In this document: piece by piece, positions 38,494 to 45,694 of the stretch
How positions within the stretch are numbered: position 1 is the first letter of the stretch
How the letters are laid out: each line of letters starts with the position of its first letter
Assembly (NCBI GenBank): GCA_015058405.1
Contig: SVCL01000010.1
Coordinates: forward strand, 18,793-82,792
Origin: Clostridium sp.
Lineage (GTDB): Bacteria; Bacillota; Clostridia; Clostridiales; Clostridiaceae
Length of the DNA: 64,000 nt
Direction: 5' to 3'
The notes under the pieces: model-generated
What the model was told of the DNA's origin: nothing
Seen by the model: the letters and a program-made list of their open reading frames with translations, nothing else
The model's database searches: none
Position numbers and translations under genes: made by a program

Positions 38494-39474
38494 ATGAAAA
38501 TATTAATATTAGGTGGAACAGGGGTGTTATCTTCTAGTATTACTCAAAAGTGTATAGAAGAAGGACATGAGGTTGTTCACTTTAATAGAAAGAAAACTCC
38601 TAATAAATTTTCAGTAGAGACAATATGTGGTGATAGACATAATAAAGAAGATCTAAGAAAGACATTAGCGGTAAAACCTGATATTGTTATTGATATGTTA
38701 TGCTTTGGAAAAGAAGAGGCTGAAAATGCTATAGATATATACAAATATAATGTAGAGCAATATATTTACTGTTCTACATCATGTGTATACACTCCAAAGG
38801 ATAAGAAAGAAATAATAACTGAAAAATCTGAAGCAAAACCAATTAGTGAATATGGACAATCAAAGTTAGCAGCAGAGGTAGAATTTGAAAAGGCAAGTAA
38901 AGAGGGATATTTTAATATAACTATCTTTAGACCTGGACATGTATTTAATAAAAACTTTATTGTAAATAATTTGACATTAAATGGGTTATATGTATTAGAG
39001 AGAATGAAAAAAAATTTAGATGTTATTTTAACAGACCAAGGAGAGAGACAATGGCAAGCGTGCCATGCTAATAATATTGGCACAGCCTTTTCAAAAGCTT
39101 GTGGGAATAAACGTTGTTACAATCAAAAGTATAATATTTCAGGAACAGAGGTTTTTACTTGGAATGATATATATAAAATAATGATTAATGAATTAGGAAG
39201 CAAAAGTAAAATAGTTTATTTAGATAAAGACTATATTATTAAAACTCAAGATGAACAAGTTGATTTTTTGAATACAGTAACTAAATATAATTGGAATCAT
39301 GATGGATCACTTTTAAAAGAGCATATAGGAAATTATTATGAAAAGGGCTTCATTGAAGGTATAAGAGAAGTTATTAGTAATAATATTAGCAAAACTAATG
39401 ATGATTATATAGAAAATCAAATGTATGATAAGTTGTTAAAATATGCAAATAATAAATATGATGGAGGAAAATAA
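38494..39474 (+). CDS. NAD-dependent epimerase/dehydratase (extended SDR)
   Basis: 326 residues. Rossmann start MKILILGGTGVLSSSITQ (GGTG with a serine-rich variant of the third glycine), active-site SerTyrLys traceable as YCSTSCVY and YGQSK, and the extended-SDR FRPGHVF. Similar proteins act on nucleotide sugars or related polyols; some are RNA-binding relatives. Substrate unknown. 25 bp from the previous gene, 1 bp from the next. Confidence 0.82.
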   Translation: MKILILGGTGVLSSSITQKCIEEGHEVVHFNRKKTPNKFSVETICGDRHNKEDLRKTLAVKPDIVIDMLCFGKEEAENAIDIYKYNVEQYIYCSTSCVYTPKDKKEIITEKSEAKPISEYGQSKLAAEVEFEKASKEGYFNITIFRPGHVFNKNFIVNNLTLNGLYVLERMKKNLDVILTDQGERQWQACHANNIGTAFSKACGNKRCYNQKYNISGTEVFTWNDIYKIMINELGSKSKIVYLDKDYIIKTQDEQVDFLNTVTKYNWNHDGSLLKEHIGNYYEKGFIEGIREVISNNISKTNDDYIENQMYDKLLKYANNKYDGGK

Positions 39475-39475
39475 T

Positions 39476-40483
39476 ATGAAAAATTTTCTATTTAATTCTA
39501 CAGTATTAGTTGAACCTACTAATATATGTAATTTAAGGTGTATAATGTGTGAAGCAAAATGTACAACCGATAGAGGGGTTAAGGCAGAGTATTTAATGCC
39601 AGAACAATTAGATATTATGTTAGGAAAGCTAGATGGCTATATCAGTAATGTGGTTTTTCAAGGAGATTGTGAACCAACATTAAATCCATATTTAGGTGAA
39701 TTGGTTAAGGTGGCTAAAAAGCATACTGGACATGTTAGTATGGTTACCAATGGATTGGCTTTAATTCCTAAAAAGATAGATGAACTTTTAGAATGTGGAG
39801 TTTCTTGGTTTGCTATATCAATAGATAGTCATATTCCTGAAATATATAATGGTATAAGAAAAAATAGTGATTTTAAAAAGCTTATGGAGAACTTAGACTA
39901 CTTAATTAAGTTAAAAAATACAACACATAAAAATATAAAAATAGTAACACATAAAATTGTATTTAACAATGATTCAGAAGAATATTTAAAGGATTATGTA
40001 AGATATTTTTATGTTAATAAAGGAGTAGATAAGGTTACCTTTGCTCCTCTTGTGGAAATGGGCAATATTGATAATGAAAATTGGATAATAACTAGAAATA
40101 ATATTGAAAATGATTTAATAAGAGAAGGAATAAATATTAGCCTTAAAGATTTTTCAAATTATCCATATATGAGTATAAATAAATATTGTGGAACAAATTT
40201 ATTCTTTTTAGGACATACTGGTTGCTTTGCACCTTGTGGATTACATACAAAGGAAAATAAGGTTTTTGGAAATTTATTAACTGAATCATTAGAAGAGATA
40301 GTTAATAAAGATGTATTTAAAGAGTTCCATGAGTATTGGTTGAATAATAATTTTAACAGTAAGGTTCCTCACATATGTGAAAATTGTTACTTATTAAGAA
40401 GTCCGTACTTTAGTTATTGCATAGATGTGCCTCATAAGAAAAAACAAGAAATAGACAGTTGTAATTTAGTTGGAATGTTATAA
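39476..40483 (+). CDS. Radical SAM protein with C-terminal SPASM/twitch-like cysteines
   Basis: 335 residues. CX3CX2C motif at Cys18, Cys22, Cys25 (CNLRCIMC) binds the 4Fe-4S cluster for S-adenosylmethionine cleavage. The C-terminal part has Cys residues in CGTNLFFLGHTGCFAPC and CENC, consistent with an auxiliary cluster (SPASM or twitch). ATG 39476 follows GGAGG and lies one base after the epimerase stop. Related enzymes mature peptides or modify sugars and cyclitols (BtrN-type dehydrogenation). The partner enzymes here are all sugar- or amino-group-related, so a small-molecule substrate seems likelier than a peptide. Confidence 0.85.
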   Translation: MKNFLFNSTVLVEPTNICNLRCIMCEAKCTTDRGVKAEYLMPEQLDIMLGKLDGYISNVVFQGDCEPTLNPYLGELVKVAKKHTGHVSMVTNGLALIPKKIDELLECGVSWFAISIDSHIPEIYNGIRKNSDFKKLMENLDYLIKLKNTTHKNIKIVTHKIVFNNDSEEYLKDYVRYFYVNKGVDKVTFAPLVEMGNIDNENWIITRNNIENDLIREGINISLKDFSNYPYMSINKYCGTNLFFLGHTGCFAPCGLHTKENKVFGNLLTESLEEIVNKDVFKEFHEYWLNNNFNSKVPHICENCYLLRSPYFSYCIDVPHKKKQEIDSCNLVGML

Positions 40484-40492
40484 AAAATATAA

Positions 40493-40600
40493 ATGAATGA
40501 AGATGGAGCAGTATCTAAGAGAGTTTTAAATACTTTCGGTACAGCTCCATTTATATACTTTAATAGCAATACGTTTTTTTCAACTTCAGCATCCATTTGA
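40493..40600 (+). other. Small open frame (35 codons) after the radical SAM gene
   Basis: Begins MNEDGAVSKRVLNTFG and ends STSASI. No good ribosome binding site, and the opposite strand over the same bases also has an open, protein-like frame. It could be a precursor peptide for the radical SAM enzyme or chance. Low confidence. Confidence 0.2.
40503..40550 (+). terminator. Possible terminator hairpin after the radical SAM gene
   Basis: ATGGAGC-A-GTA pairs with TAC-A-GCTCCAT around a 26-base loop; followed by TTATATACTTT, not a clean T run. It would close the ten-gene operon. Confidence 0.35.
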
Positions 40601-40685
40601 TGTATATCTTTAATTATATTAGAAAACGCGGATCCAAATTTTCTAAAATATAAATTAAAACTTTAAATTTTAGGAGGTTTTTATT

Positions 40686-41435
40686 ATGGGAAAAATTCAA
40701 ACAGCAACTCAATGGATGATAAACTTAGCAAATGATGATAGTCATGGATATGATCAAACTCACAGATGGGGACCAGATTATGATTGTTCTTCAGCAGTTA
40801 TAAGTGCATGGCAATATGCAGGTGTACCGGTAAAAACTAATGGAGCAACTTATACAGGAAATATGTATGGTGTTTTTACTAAGTGTGGTTTTTCAGATGT
40901 TACTTCTAAGGTAAACCTTTCAACTGGTTCAGGAATACAATATGGAGATGGATTATTAAATACATCACAACATACTGTTATGTCTATTGGAAATGGTCAA
41001 ATAGTTACTGCTTCAAAAAATAAAAATAATGGTTATACTGGAGGGAAACCAGGAGACCAAACAGGTAAGGAAATACGTATTAGAAGTTACTATAATCACC
41101 CTTGGAATTATGTTCTTAGATATACAGCAGAAGATGGTGGTGATGTAATAATAAATCCACCATCAAAGAATGAATATGAAATAAAGAGATATACAGAACA
41201 CGGAACTGCATATCCTAGAACAACATTAAATATTAGAAGTACACCTAATGCATCAGAAGGTTCTTCAAATGTAGTGGGTAAATATTATAATGGAGAACAT
41301 GTTGTTTATGATTTAGTAGTAATCACAAATAAATATGTGTATGTTAGCTGGATTGGAGTTTCAGGAAATAGACGTTATATGGCTGTAAAGGATCAAGACA
41401 CTGGTAATAGATATGCTGACTTTTTTGACGTCTAG
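40686..41435 (+). CDS. Phage-type endolysin (peptidoglycan amidohydrolase, SH3-like C-terminus)
   Basis: 249 residues. N-terminal NlpC/P60-like Amidase_5 domain (about 1-150) with the catalytic Cys in DYDCSSAVISAWQ and a His in SQHTVMSIG; acidic/proline linker (GGDVIINPPSKNEYE); C-terminal SH3-like wall-binding region (about 170-249, including TLNIRSTPNASEGSSNVVGKYYNGE). No signal peptide, as for phage endolysins released by a holin, but no holin or other phage gene lies nearby. Strong RBS TAGGAGG. Possibly a phage remnant or a domesticated lysis gene. Confidence 0.82.
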   Translation: MGKIQTATQWMINLANDDSHGYDQTHRWGPDYDCSSAVISAWQYAGVPVKTNGATYTGNMYGVFTKCGFSDVTSKVNLSTGSGIQYGDGLLNTSQHTVMSIGNGQIVTASKNKNNGYTGGKPGDQTGKEIRIRSYYNHPWNYVLRYTAEDGGDVIINPPSKNEYEIKRYTEHGTAYPRTTLNIRSTPNASEGSSNVVGKYYNGEHVVYDLVVITNKYVYVSWIGVSGNRRYMAVKDQDTGNRYADFFDV

Positions 41436-41473
41436 ACAAATATATAAGTAAGAAGGTTAAGGAAAGGAATTAT

Positions 41474-41502
41474 TTGAAGCGGTTTTAGATAAGTGATATA
41501 AT
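41474..41502 (+). promoter_or_regulatory. Flavodoxin promoter
   Basis: TTGAAG (41474-41479), 17-bp spacer, TATAAT (41497-41502) with an extended TGA before the -10. Confidence 0.75.
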
Positions 41503-41555
41503 AAATTATGGATATTATGTTAAAATAAGTATAAACATAAAAAAGGGGGTATAAG

Positions 41556-42032
41556 GTGAGTAAGGTTTTAGTTGCATATTTTTCAGCTAGTGGAGTAACT
41601 GAAAAAGTAGCAAAGAAGTTAAATTTAGTAGTTGGAGGGGATATTCATAGAATTGAACCAGTAAATCCATATACAGATGCAGATCTAGATTGGAGAAATA
41701 AAAAAAGCCGTAGTTCAATTGAAATGAGTGATAAGAAATTTAGACCAGCTATTGCTAATAAGGTGGATAATATGAATCAATATGATGAGATTTATATTGG
41801 ATTCCCAATTTGGTGGTATGTAGCACCTACAATTATAAATACATTTTTAGAAGAATATGATTTATCAGGCAAGACTATAATTCCTTTTGCAACATCAGGT
41901 GTTAGTGGAATGGGTAATACAAATGAAGAACTAAAGAATTCTTGTAAAGGCTCTATCTTAAAGGATGGAAAAAGGTTTGCTGAAAGTGTTAGTGAAATTG
42001 AGATAAAGAATTGGATTGAAGAAGTTAAATAA
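41556..42032 (+). CDS. Flavodoxin-family protein
   Basis: 158 residues. FMN-binding phosphate loop near the N-terminus (YFSASGVTEKVAKKL), then GFPIWWYVAPTIINTFLEEYDLSGKTIIPFATSG, which is the flavodoxin_4 pattern of stand-alone flavodoxins. Redox carrier or NADPH-linked oxidoreductase; partner unknown. GTG start following GGGGG. Monocistronic, between its own promoter and terminator. Confidence 0.9.
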   Translation: MSKVLVAYFSASGVTEKVAKKLNLVVGGDIHRIEPVNPYTDADLDWRNKKSRSSIEMSDKKFRPAIANKVDNMNQYDEIYIGFPIWWYVAPTIINTFLEEYDLSGKTIIPFATSGVSGMGNTNEELKNSCKGSILKDGKRFAESVSEIEIKNWIEEVK

Positions 42033-42048
42033 TTATAGAAAGATATAA

Positions 42049-42101
42049 AAAAGATAGGTATATGTTTGTTAAGTTCATTAACTACATATACCTATCTTTT
42101 T
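42049..42101 (+). terminator. Terminator after the flavodoxin gene
   Basis: AAAAGATAGGTATATG pairs perfectly with CATATACCTATCTTTT; 20-base loop that can form a further small stem. Confidence 0.88.
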
Positions 42102-42426
42102 ATTAAATAAATAAATACATACATTATAATAAAGAATATATACAATACAAAAAGTTATACTATAAACAAGTAGGGGAACTACATGTATGGGTGTACTTCT
42201 AGTAAAGCGTATTATATATTGTATTTATTTAATATATAGTGTTATTCTATATATACATAATAAACTAGATTATCTAATAGGTAAATAAATAAGTCATGAA
42301 ATGGATATATTTAATCGTAAAAGTATACAAGCGAAGAAAATAAGTATAAAAAATATAGTAAAAAATGGATGAGTATACTAAAGCTTGAAGGGAATACGAA
42401 AGAATTAGAAGGAGAAATGTGTGTTT
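42102..42426 (+). other. Intergenic stretch before the 50-residue small gene
   Basis: No convincing gene. It is AT-rich with a palindromic ATATATAG/CTATATAT pair near 42230-42256 and short open frames of about 20 codons without good ribosome binding sites. Confidence 0.4.
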
Positions 42427-42579
42427 ATGAATAAGAATTTAGAAATAATGAAAAAAATTATAGAAGAAAAAAAGAAAAAGGGTAGTATGACTAAAAATAC
42501 TATGAGAGCTCAAAAAAGTATGGGAAAATCATCGAAGGGAGTTAAGACAGGGAACGGTGGAGGATTATTTGATAAATAG
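42427..42579 (+). CDS. Small basic protein of 50 residues
   Basis: Begins MNKNLEIMKKIIEEKKKKGS and ends GNGGGLFDK; very rich in Lys with a Gly-rich tail. AGAAGGAG lies about 10 bases upstream of the ATG. Below usual length cut-offs but well formed. It is followed after 30 bp by the Nudix gene, so the two may be cotranscribed. No known family recognised; the charge suggests nucleic-acid binding, which is inference. Confidence 0.65.
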   Translation: MNKNLEIMKKIIEEKKKKGSMTKNTMRAQKSMGKSSKGVKTGNGGGLFDK

Positions 42580-42609
42580 TTAATATGTAAGCAATACGGG
42601 GGAGTTATT

Positions 42610-43104
42610 ATGAAATTTTGTGTTGAATGTGGTAATAAATTAGAACTTAGAAAGTGTGAAGGAGAAGGATTGATACCTTTTTGTAATAAGTGTAATGAAT
42701 TTAGATTTCCTATATTTAATACTGCAATAAGTACTGCTATTTATAATAAGAGCATGGAAAAAGTTATATTAATACAACAATATGGAAAAGATTTCAATAT
42801 ACTAGTTGCAGGTTATGTTAATAAAGGCGAGTCAGCAGAAGAGGCACTTGTTAGAGAAGTAAAAGAGGAATTAAATCTTAATGTAATAAATTATAAGTTT
42901 GTAAAAAGTAAATATTACGAAAAGTCTAATACGTTAATGATAAATTTTATTAGCTTTGTTGATTCAGAAGATTTAAGTGATATTTCAAGTGAAGTGGATA
43001 AAGCTCAATGGTTTACAATAGGAGAAGCAAAAAATGCTATACTTAAGAATAGTTTAGCAGAGGAATTTTTATTAGAAGGAATAAATAAGTACATAGAAAT
43101 ATAA
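42610..43104 (+). CDS. Nudix hydrolase with N-terminal zinc ribbon
   Basis: 164 residues. A CxxC...CxxC zinc ribbon (CVECG, CNKC; about residues 4-28) precedes a Nudix domain. The Nudix box reads GYVNKGESAEEALVREVKEE then LNL, matching GX5EX7REUXEEXGU except Asn in place of the last Gly. The ribbon recalls NudC-type NADH pyrophosphatases, but the protein is shorter. Likely cleaves a nucleoside diphosphate derivative. Preceded by GGGGGAG. Confidence 0.88.
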   Translation: MKFCVECGNKLELRKCEGEGLIPFCNKCNEFRFPIFNTAISTAIYNKSMEKVILIQQYGKDFNILVAGYVNKGESAEEALVREVKEELNLNVINYKFVKSKYYEKSNTLMINFISFVDSEDLSDISSEVDKAQWFTIGEAKNAILKNSLAEEFLLEGINKYIEI

Positions 43105-43186
43105 AAGGGGTTGTATCAAAAGCATGCTTAAATACTAAAGATGTTATAACATCTTTATTTTAAGACTTTTGATACAGCCCCTTTTT
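43103..43186. terminator. Bidirectional terminator between the Nudix and DUF948 genes
   Basis: AAAAGGGGTTGTATCAAAAG pairs with CTTTTGATACAGCCCCTTTT with a nested inner stem (AAAGATG.../CATCTTT). A run on one side and T run on the other serve both converging genes. Confidence 0.9.
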
Positions 43187-43194
43187 ATATAATA

Positions 43195-43533
43195 TTATTT
43201 TTTACTAAATACAGAAACAATTATATTTAGAATTTCTTTAATAACTTCAAAATTACTAAAAAGGTTGTCCTTGGCAACTATTACATCAGCAGTTGTTTCA
43301 GTAATAACGTCACTGACATCTTTTAAGTTATCACATACATCATTTACATTTTCTGATATTGCAGGTAGCTTGTCACACATCTTGTTTATATTATTGTAAT
43401 TTCTAGTTACTAAACGATTTAAGTTAGTAATTAACTTAGTAAATCTATGTATAAGAATTAATAAGTAAACAAGCGTAGCGAAACCAACTATACCCAATAC
43501 AGAAAGAAATAAAGCTGATAGAGAAATATACAT
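43195..43533 (-). CDS. DUF948 single-pass membrane protein
   Basis: 112 residues: N-terminal membrane segment (about 5-30) and a long helical, coiled-coil-like region with repeated Asn/Asp-rich heptads, ending FSKK. DUF948 proteins occur near general-stress or envelope genes in Firmicutes; function unknown. On the minus strand with AGGAGAAGAG upstream. The broken small gene at 43552-43708 is just upstream in the same direction. Confidence 0.82.
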   Translation of the reverse strand: MYISLSALFLSVLGIVGFATLVYLLILIHRFTKLITNLNRLVTRNYNNINKMCDKLPAISENVNDVCDNLKDVSDVITETTADVIVAKDNLFSNFEVIKEILNIIVSVFSKK

Positions 43534-43551
43534 AATATCTCTTCTCCTTTA

Positions 43552-43708
43552 TTAAACAGTTAAATCTTCTTGTTCTATTACTTCTAATTCAATTGTATCA
43601 TTAACTTCTTCAGTAGCTTCTATTTCTTCAGTAGATTCTACTTCTTTAGTAGATTCTATTTTCTTTTTTTCTCTTTTTTTTGTTTTCAATTAATTTGTAA
43701 ATACTCAT
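43552..43708 (-). pseudogene. Small acidic-tailed protein gene with a frameshift in an A8 tract
   Basis: ATG at 43708 with a GA-rich ribosome binding site opens MSIYKLIENKK, but after an eight-A run (43674-43681, T8 on the + strand) this frame ends at about 20 residues. With seven A the frame continues to a 51-residue protein with a highly acidic repetitive tail (STKEVESTEEIEATEEV...). So the sequence is either a frameshift mutation, a phase-variable tract, ribosomal or polymerase slippage, or an assembly error. It precedes the DUF948 gene on the same strand. Confidence 0.6.
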
Positions 43709-43872
43709 AAAGTTCTCTTCTCTCTTCCTTTGTATAAAAAATAAAGTATTAATAAATTATATCAGTTAGTAAAATGAAAATAAGTACCAATATATTCAGT
43801 AAAGTAGATAAAATTACTCTGATTTGATATAATGTAATTGCATTGAAAAAATACCAATAAATAATTAGGAGA

Positions 43873-43901
43873 TTGACATGTGAAAATATTGTTGGTATAA
43901 T
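43873..43901 (+). promoter_or_regulatory. metY promoter
   Basis: Perfect TTGACA (43873-43878), 17-bp spacer, TATAAT (43896-43901). Confidence 0.88.
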
Positions 43902-43928
43902 CTTACTAAACTTAGTTAAATAGTAAGA
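43901..43928. promoter_or_regulatory. Putative operator overlapping the metY transcription start
   Basis: TCTTACTA - 12 bp - TAGTAAGA, a perfect 8-bp inverted repeat that begins at the last base of the -10 and covers the predicted start (about 43908). Good position for a repressor. The regulator is not identified. Confidence 0.5.
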
Positions 43929-43969
43929 AAAAATATTTTTTGTATAAAAATAAATTGGGGGCGATTTAT

Positions 43970-45253
43970 ATGACTAAAAAGTACAGATTTGAAACATTAC
44001 AATTACATGCTGGGCAAGTACCAGACTCTGAAACTAAATCAAGAGCAGTACCTATATATCAAACTACATCTTATGTATTTGATAATGCACAAGAAGCAGA
44101 AGATCTTTTTGCTTTAAGAAAAAACGGACATATGTATACAAGATTAGGAAATCCAACTACTGATGTATTTGAAGAAAGAGTAGCCGCACTTGAAGGGGGA
44201 GTAGCAGCAGTTGCTACTGCAAGTGGTTCAGCAGCTATTACTTATGCAATATTAAATGTAGCTGGTATGGGTGATGAAATTGTATCAGCATCAACTCTTT
44301 ATGGTGGTACTTATAATTTATTTTCAACAACATTACCTAGATTTGGTGTAAAAACTACTTTTGTAGATTCAGATGATCCAGATAACTTTGAAAAAGCTAT
44401 TACAGAAAAGACTAAAGCTCTATACTTAGAGGTATTGGGTAATCCAGGAATTAATGTGGCGGATATTGAAGCAATAGCTAATATTGCACATAAACATGGA
44501 ATTCCACTAATAGTAGATAATACTTTTGGAACACCTTATTTAATAAGACCTATAGAATATGGAGCAGATGTAGTAGTACATTCAGCTACAAAATTTATTG
44601 GAGGACATGGTACATCTATTGGAGGAATAGTAGTAGATGGTGGTAAGTTTGATTGGACTCAAAATGATAAGTTCCCTGGATTTACTGAACCTGATGCAAG
44701 CTATCATGGAATAGTATATGCAAAGGACACTGCACCTGCAGCATTTGCAACAAAGGTACGTGTGCAATTATTAAGAGATACTGGAGCTTGCATAAGTCCA
44801 TTTAACTCATTTTTATTATTACAAGGTCTTGAAACTTTATCTCTTAGAGTAGATAGACACCTTGAAAATACTAAAAAAATAGTAGAATATTTGGAATCAA
44901 AAGAAGAAGTAGCGTGGGTAAATTATCCTTCTTTAAAAAGCAGCAAGTATTATGATTTAGCAAAGAAGTATTTCCCAAAAGGAGCAGGTTCTATATTTAC
45001 TTTTGGTGTAAAGGGTGGAGAAGAAAAAGCACGTCAATTCATTGATAACTTAGAGATATTCTCAGATTTAGCTAACGTTGCAGATTCAAAATCATTAGTA
45101 GTACATCCTGCATCAACTACTCATCAACAACTTACTGGTGATGACTTAATTGCTGCCGGTGTAACAAAAGACATGATAAGAGTTTCTGTAGGAACTGAAA
45201 ATGTTGAAGATCTTATTGAGGACTTAGAACAAGCATTTGATAAAATAAAATAA
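43970..45253 (+). CDS. metY: O-acetylhomoserine sulfhydrylase (MetY)
   Basis: 427 residues, normal for MetY and longer than cystathionine gamma-synthase or lyase (about 380-400). PLP enzyme making homocysteine from O-acetylhomoserine and sulfide. PLP lysine Lys208 in [17 protein letters not shown] at the N-terminus, YTRLGNPT and the C-terminal [17 protein letters not shown] are typical. ATG 43970 follows GGGGGCG; an in-frame ATG at 43940 precedes that site. No terminator before the rib promoter 13 bp downstream. Confidence 0.95.
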   Translation: MTKKYRFETLQLHAGQVPDSETKSRAVPIYQTTSYVFDNAQEAEDLFALRKNGHMYTRLGNPTTDVFEERVAALEGGVAAVATASGSAAITYAILNVAGMGDEIVSASTLYGGTYNLFSTTLPRFGVKTTFVDSDDPDNFEKAITEKTKALYLEVLGNPGINVADIEAIANIAHKHGIPLIVDNTFGTPYLIRPIEYGADVVVHSATKFIGGHGTSIGGIVVDGGKFDWTQNDKFPGFTEPDASYHGIVYAKDTAPAAFATKVRVQLLRDTGACISPFNSFLLLQGLETLSLRVDRHLENTKKIVEYLESKEEVAWVNYPSLKSSKYYDLAKKYFPKGAGSIFTFGVKGGEEKARQFIDNLEIFSDLANVADSKSLVVHPASTTHQQLTGDDLIAAGVTKDMIRVSVGTENVEDLIEDLEQAFDKIK

Positions 45254-45265
45254 TAATAAAAACTA

Positions 45266-45294
45266 TTGACAAATTATGAAAAAAATACTACCAT
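45266..45294 (+). promoter_or_regulatory. rib operon promoter
   Basis: TTGACA (45266-45271), 17-bp spacer, TACCAT (45289-45294). Start near 45301, about 20 bp before the riboswitch. Confidence 0.75.
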
Positions 45295-45318
45295 TAATTT
45301 GTAAATTAAATAAATTAA

Positions 45319-45424
45319 AACTTCGGGGCAGGGTGGAATTCCCTACTGGCGGTATAGCCCGCGAGCCATTGTGCAGATTCGGTTAAATTCCGAAGCCAAC
45401 AGTAAAGTCTGGATGAAAGAAGTA
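45319..45424 (+). promoter_or_regulatory. FMN riboswitch (RFN element)
   Basis: Hallmark segments in order: CTTCGGGGCAGGGTG, AATTCCCTACTGGCGGTA, AGCCCGCGAGC, GATTCGGTTAAATTCCG, AAGCCAACAGT and AGTCTGGATGAAAGAAG. The 5' and 3' ends pair (P1). It senses FMN and switches off the riboflavin operon. A terminator hairpin follows at 45476. Confidence 0.98.
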
Positions 45425-45475
45425 ATTTTAATAACAGTATTGTTAATGGAAATAAATTTGTTATTTTGTGATTAT

Positions 45476-45510
45476 GCTCTGAAATATTTATATTTCAGAG
45501 CTTTTTATTT
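45476..45510 (+). terminator. Riboswitch-linked terminator
   Basis: GCTCTGAAATA - TTTA - TATTTCAGAGC followed by T-rich sequence; expected expression platform of the FMN switch. Confidence 0.88.
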
Positions 45511-45547
45511 ATTTTAATAAAAATATTGTTAGTTATAAAATTTATGG

Positions 45548-45580
45548 AAAGCCTGAAGTAATGTACTTTAGGCTTTTATT
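45548..45580 (+). terminator. Second terminator-like hairpin in the rib leader
   Basis: AAAGCCTGAAGTA pairs with TACTTTAGGCTTT (one G-U) and is followed by T-rich bases. It lies about 70 nt after the first and about 115 nt before ribD. Between the two and ribD no gene is seen. Confidence 0.75.
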
Positions 45581-45694
45581 ATTTTGAAAAATATATTAAT
45601 AAAAAAATATAAGAACATATATGAAAAAACATATAAGTGGGATTTGAATAAAGTTTTATAAAAGGAATTCATTAAAGAAAAGAAGGAATTTATT

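Larger units (their letters stand above)
40432..40662 (-). pseudogene. Possible remnant of a coding region on the minus strand
   Basis: A 77-codon stop-free frame on the minus strand, most of it intergenic, with protein-like helical content (for example IIKDIHQMDAEVEKNVLLL). The best internal ATG (40596) has no ribosome binding site, and the 3' end runs antisense into the radical SAM gene. Not recognised; perhaps the tail of a decayed gene lying next to the endolysin. Confidence 0.25.

Noticed and set aside
42297..42420. Short frames (MDIFNRKSIQ... and a frame ending EGEMCVYE) upstream of the 50-residue gene
   Set aside because: About 20-37 codons, no ribosome binding site for either, and mutually frameshifted; could be a decayed gene but evidence is too thin.
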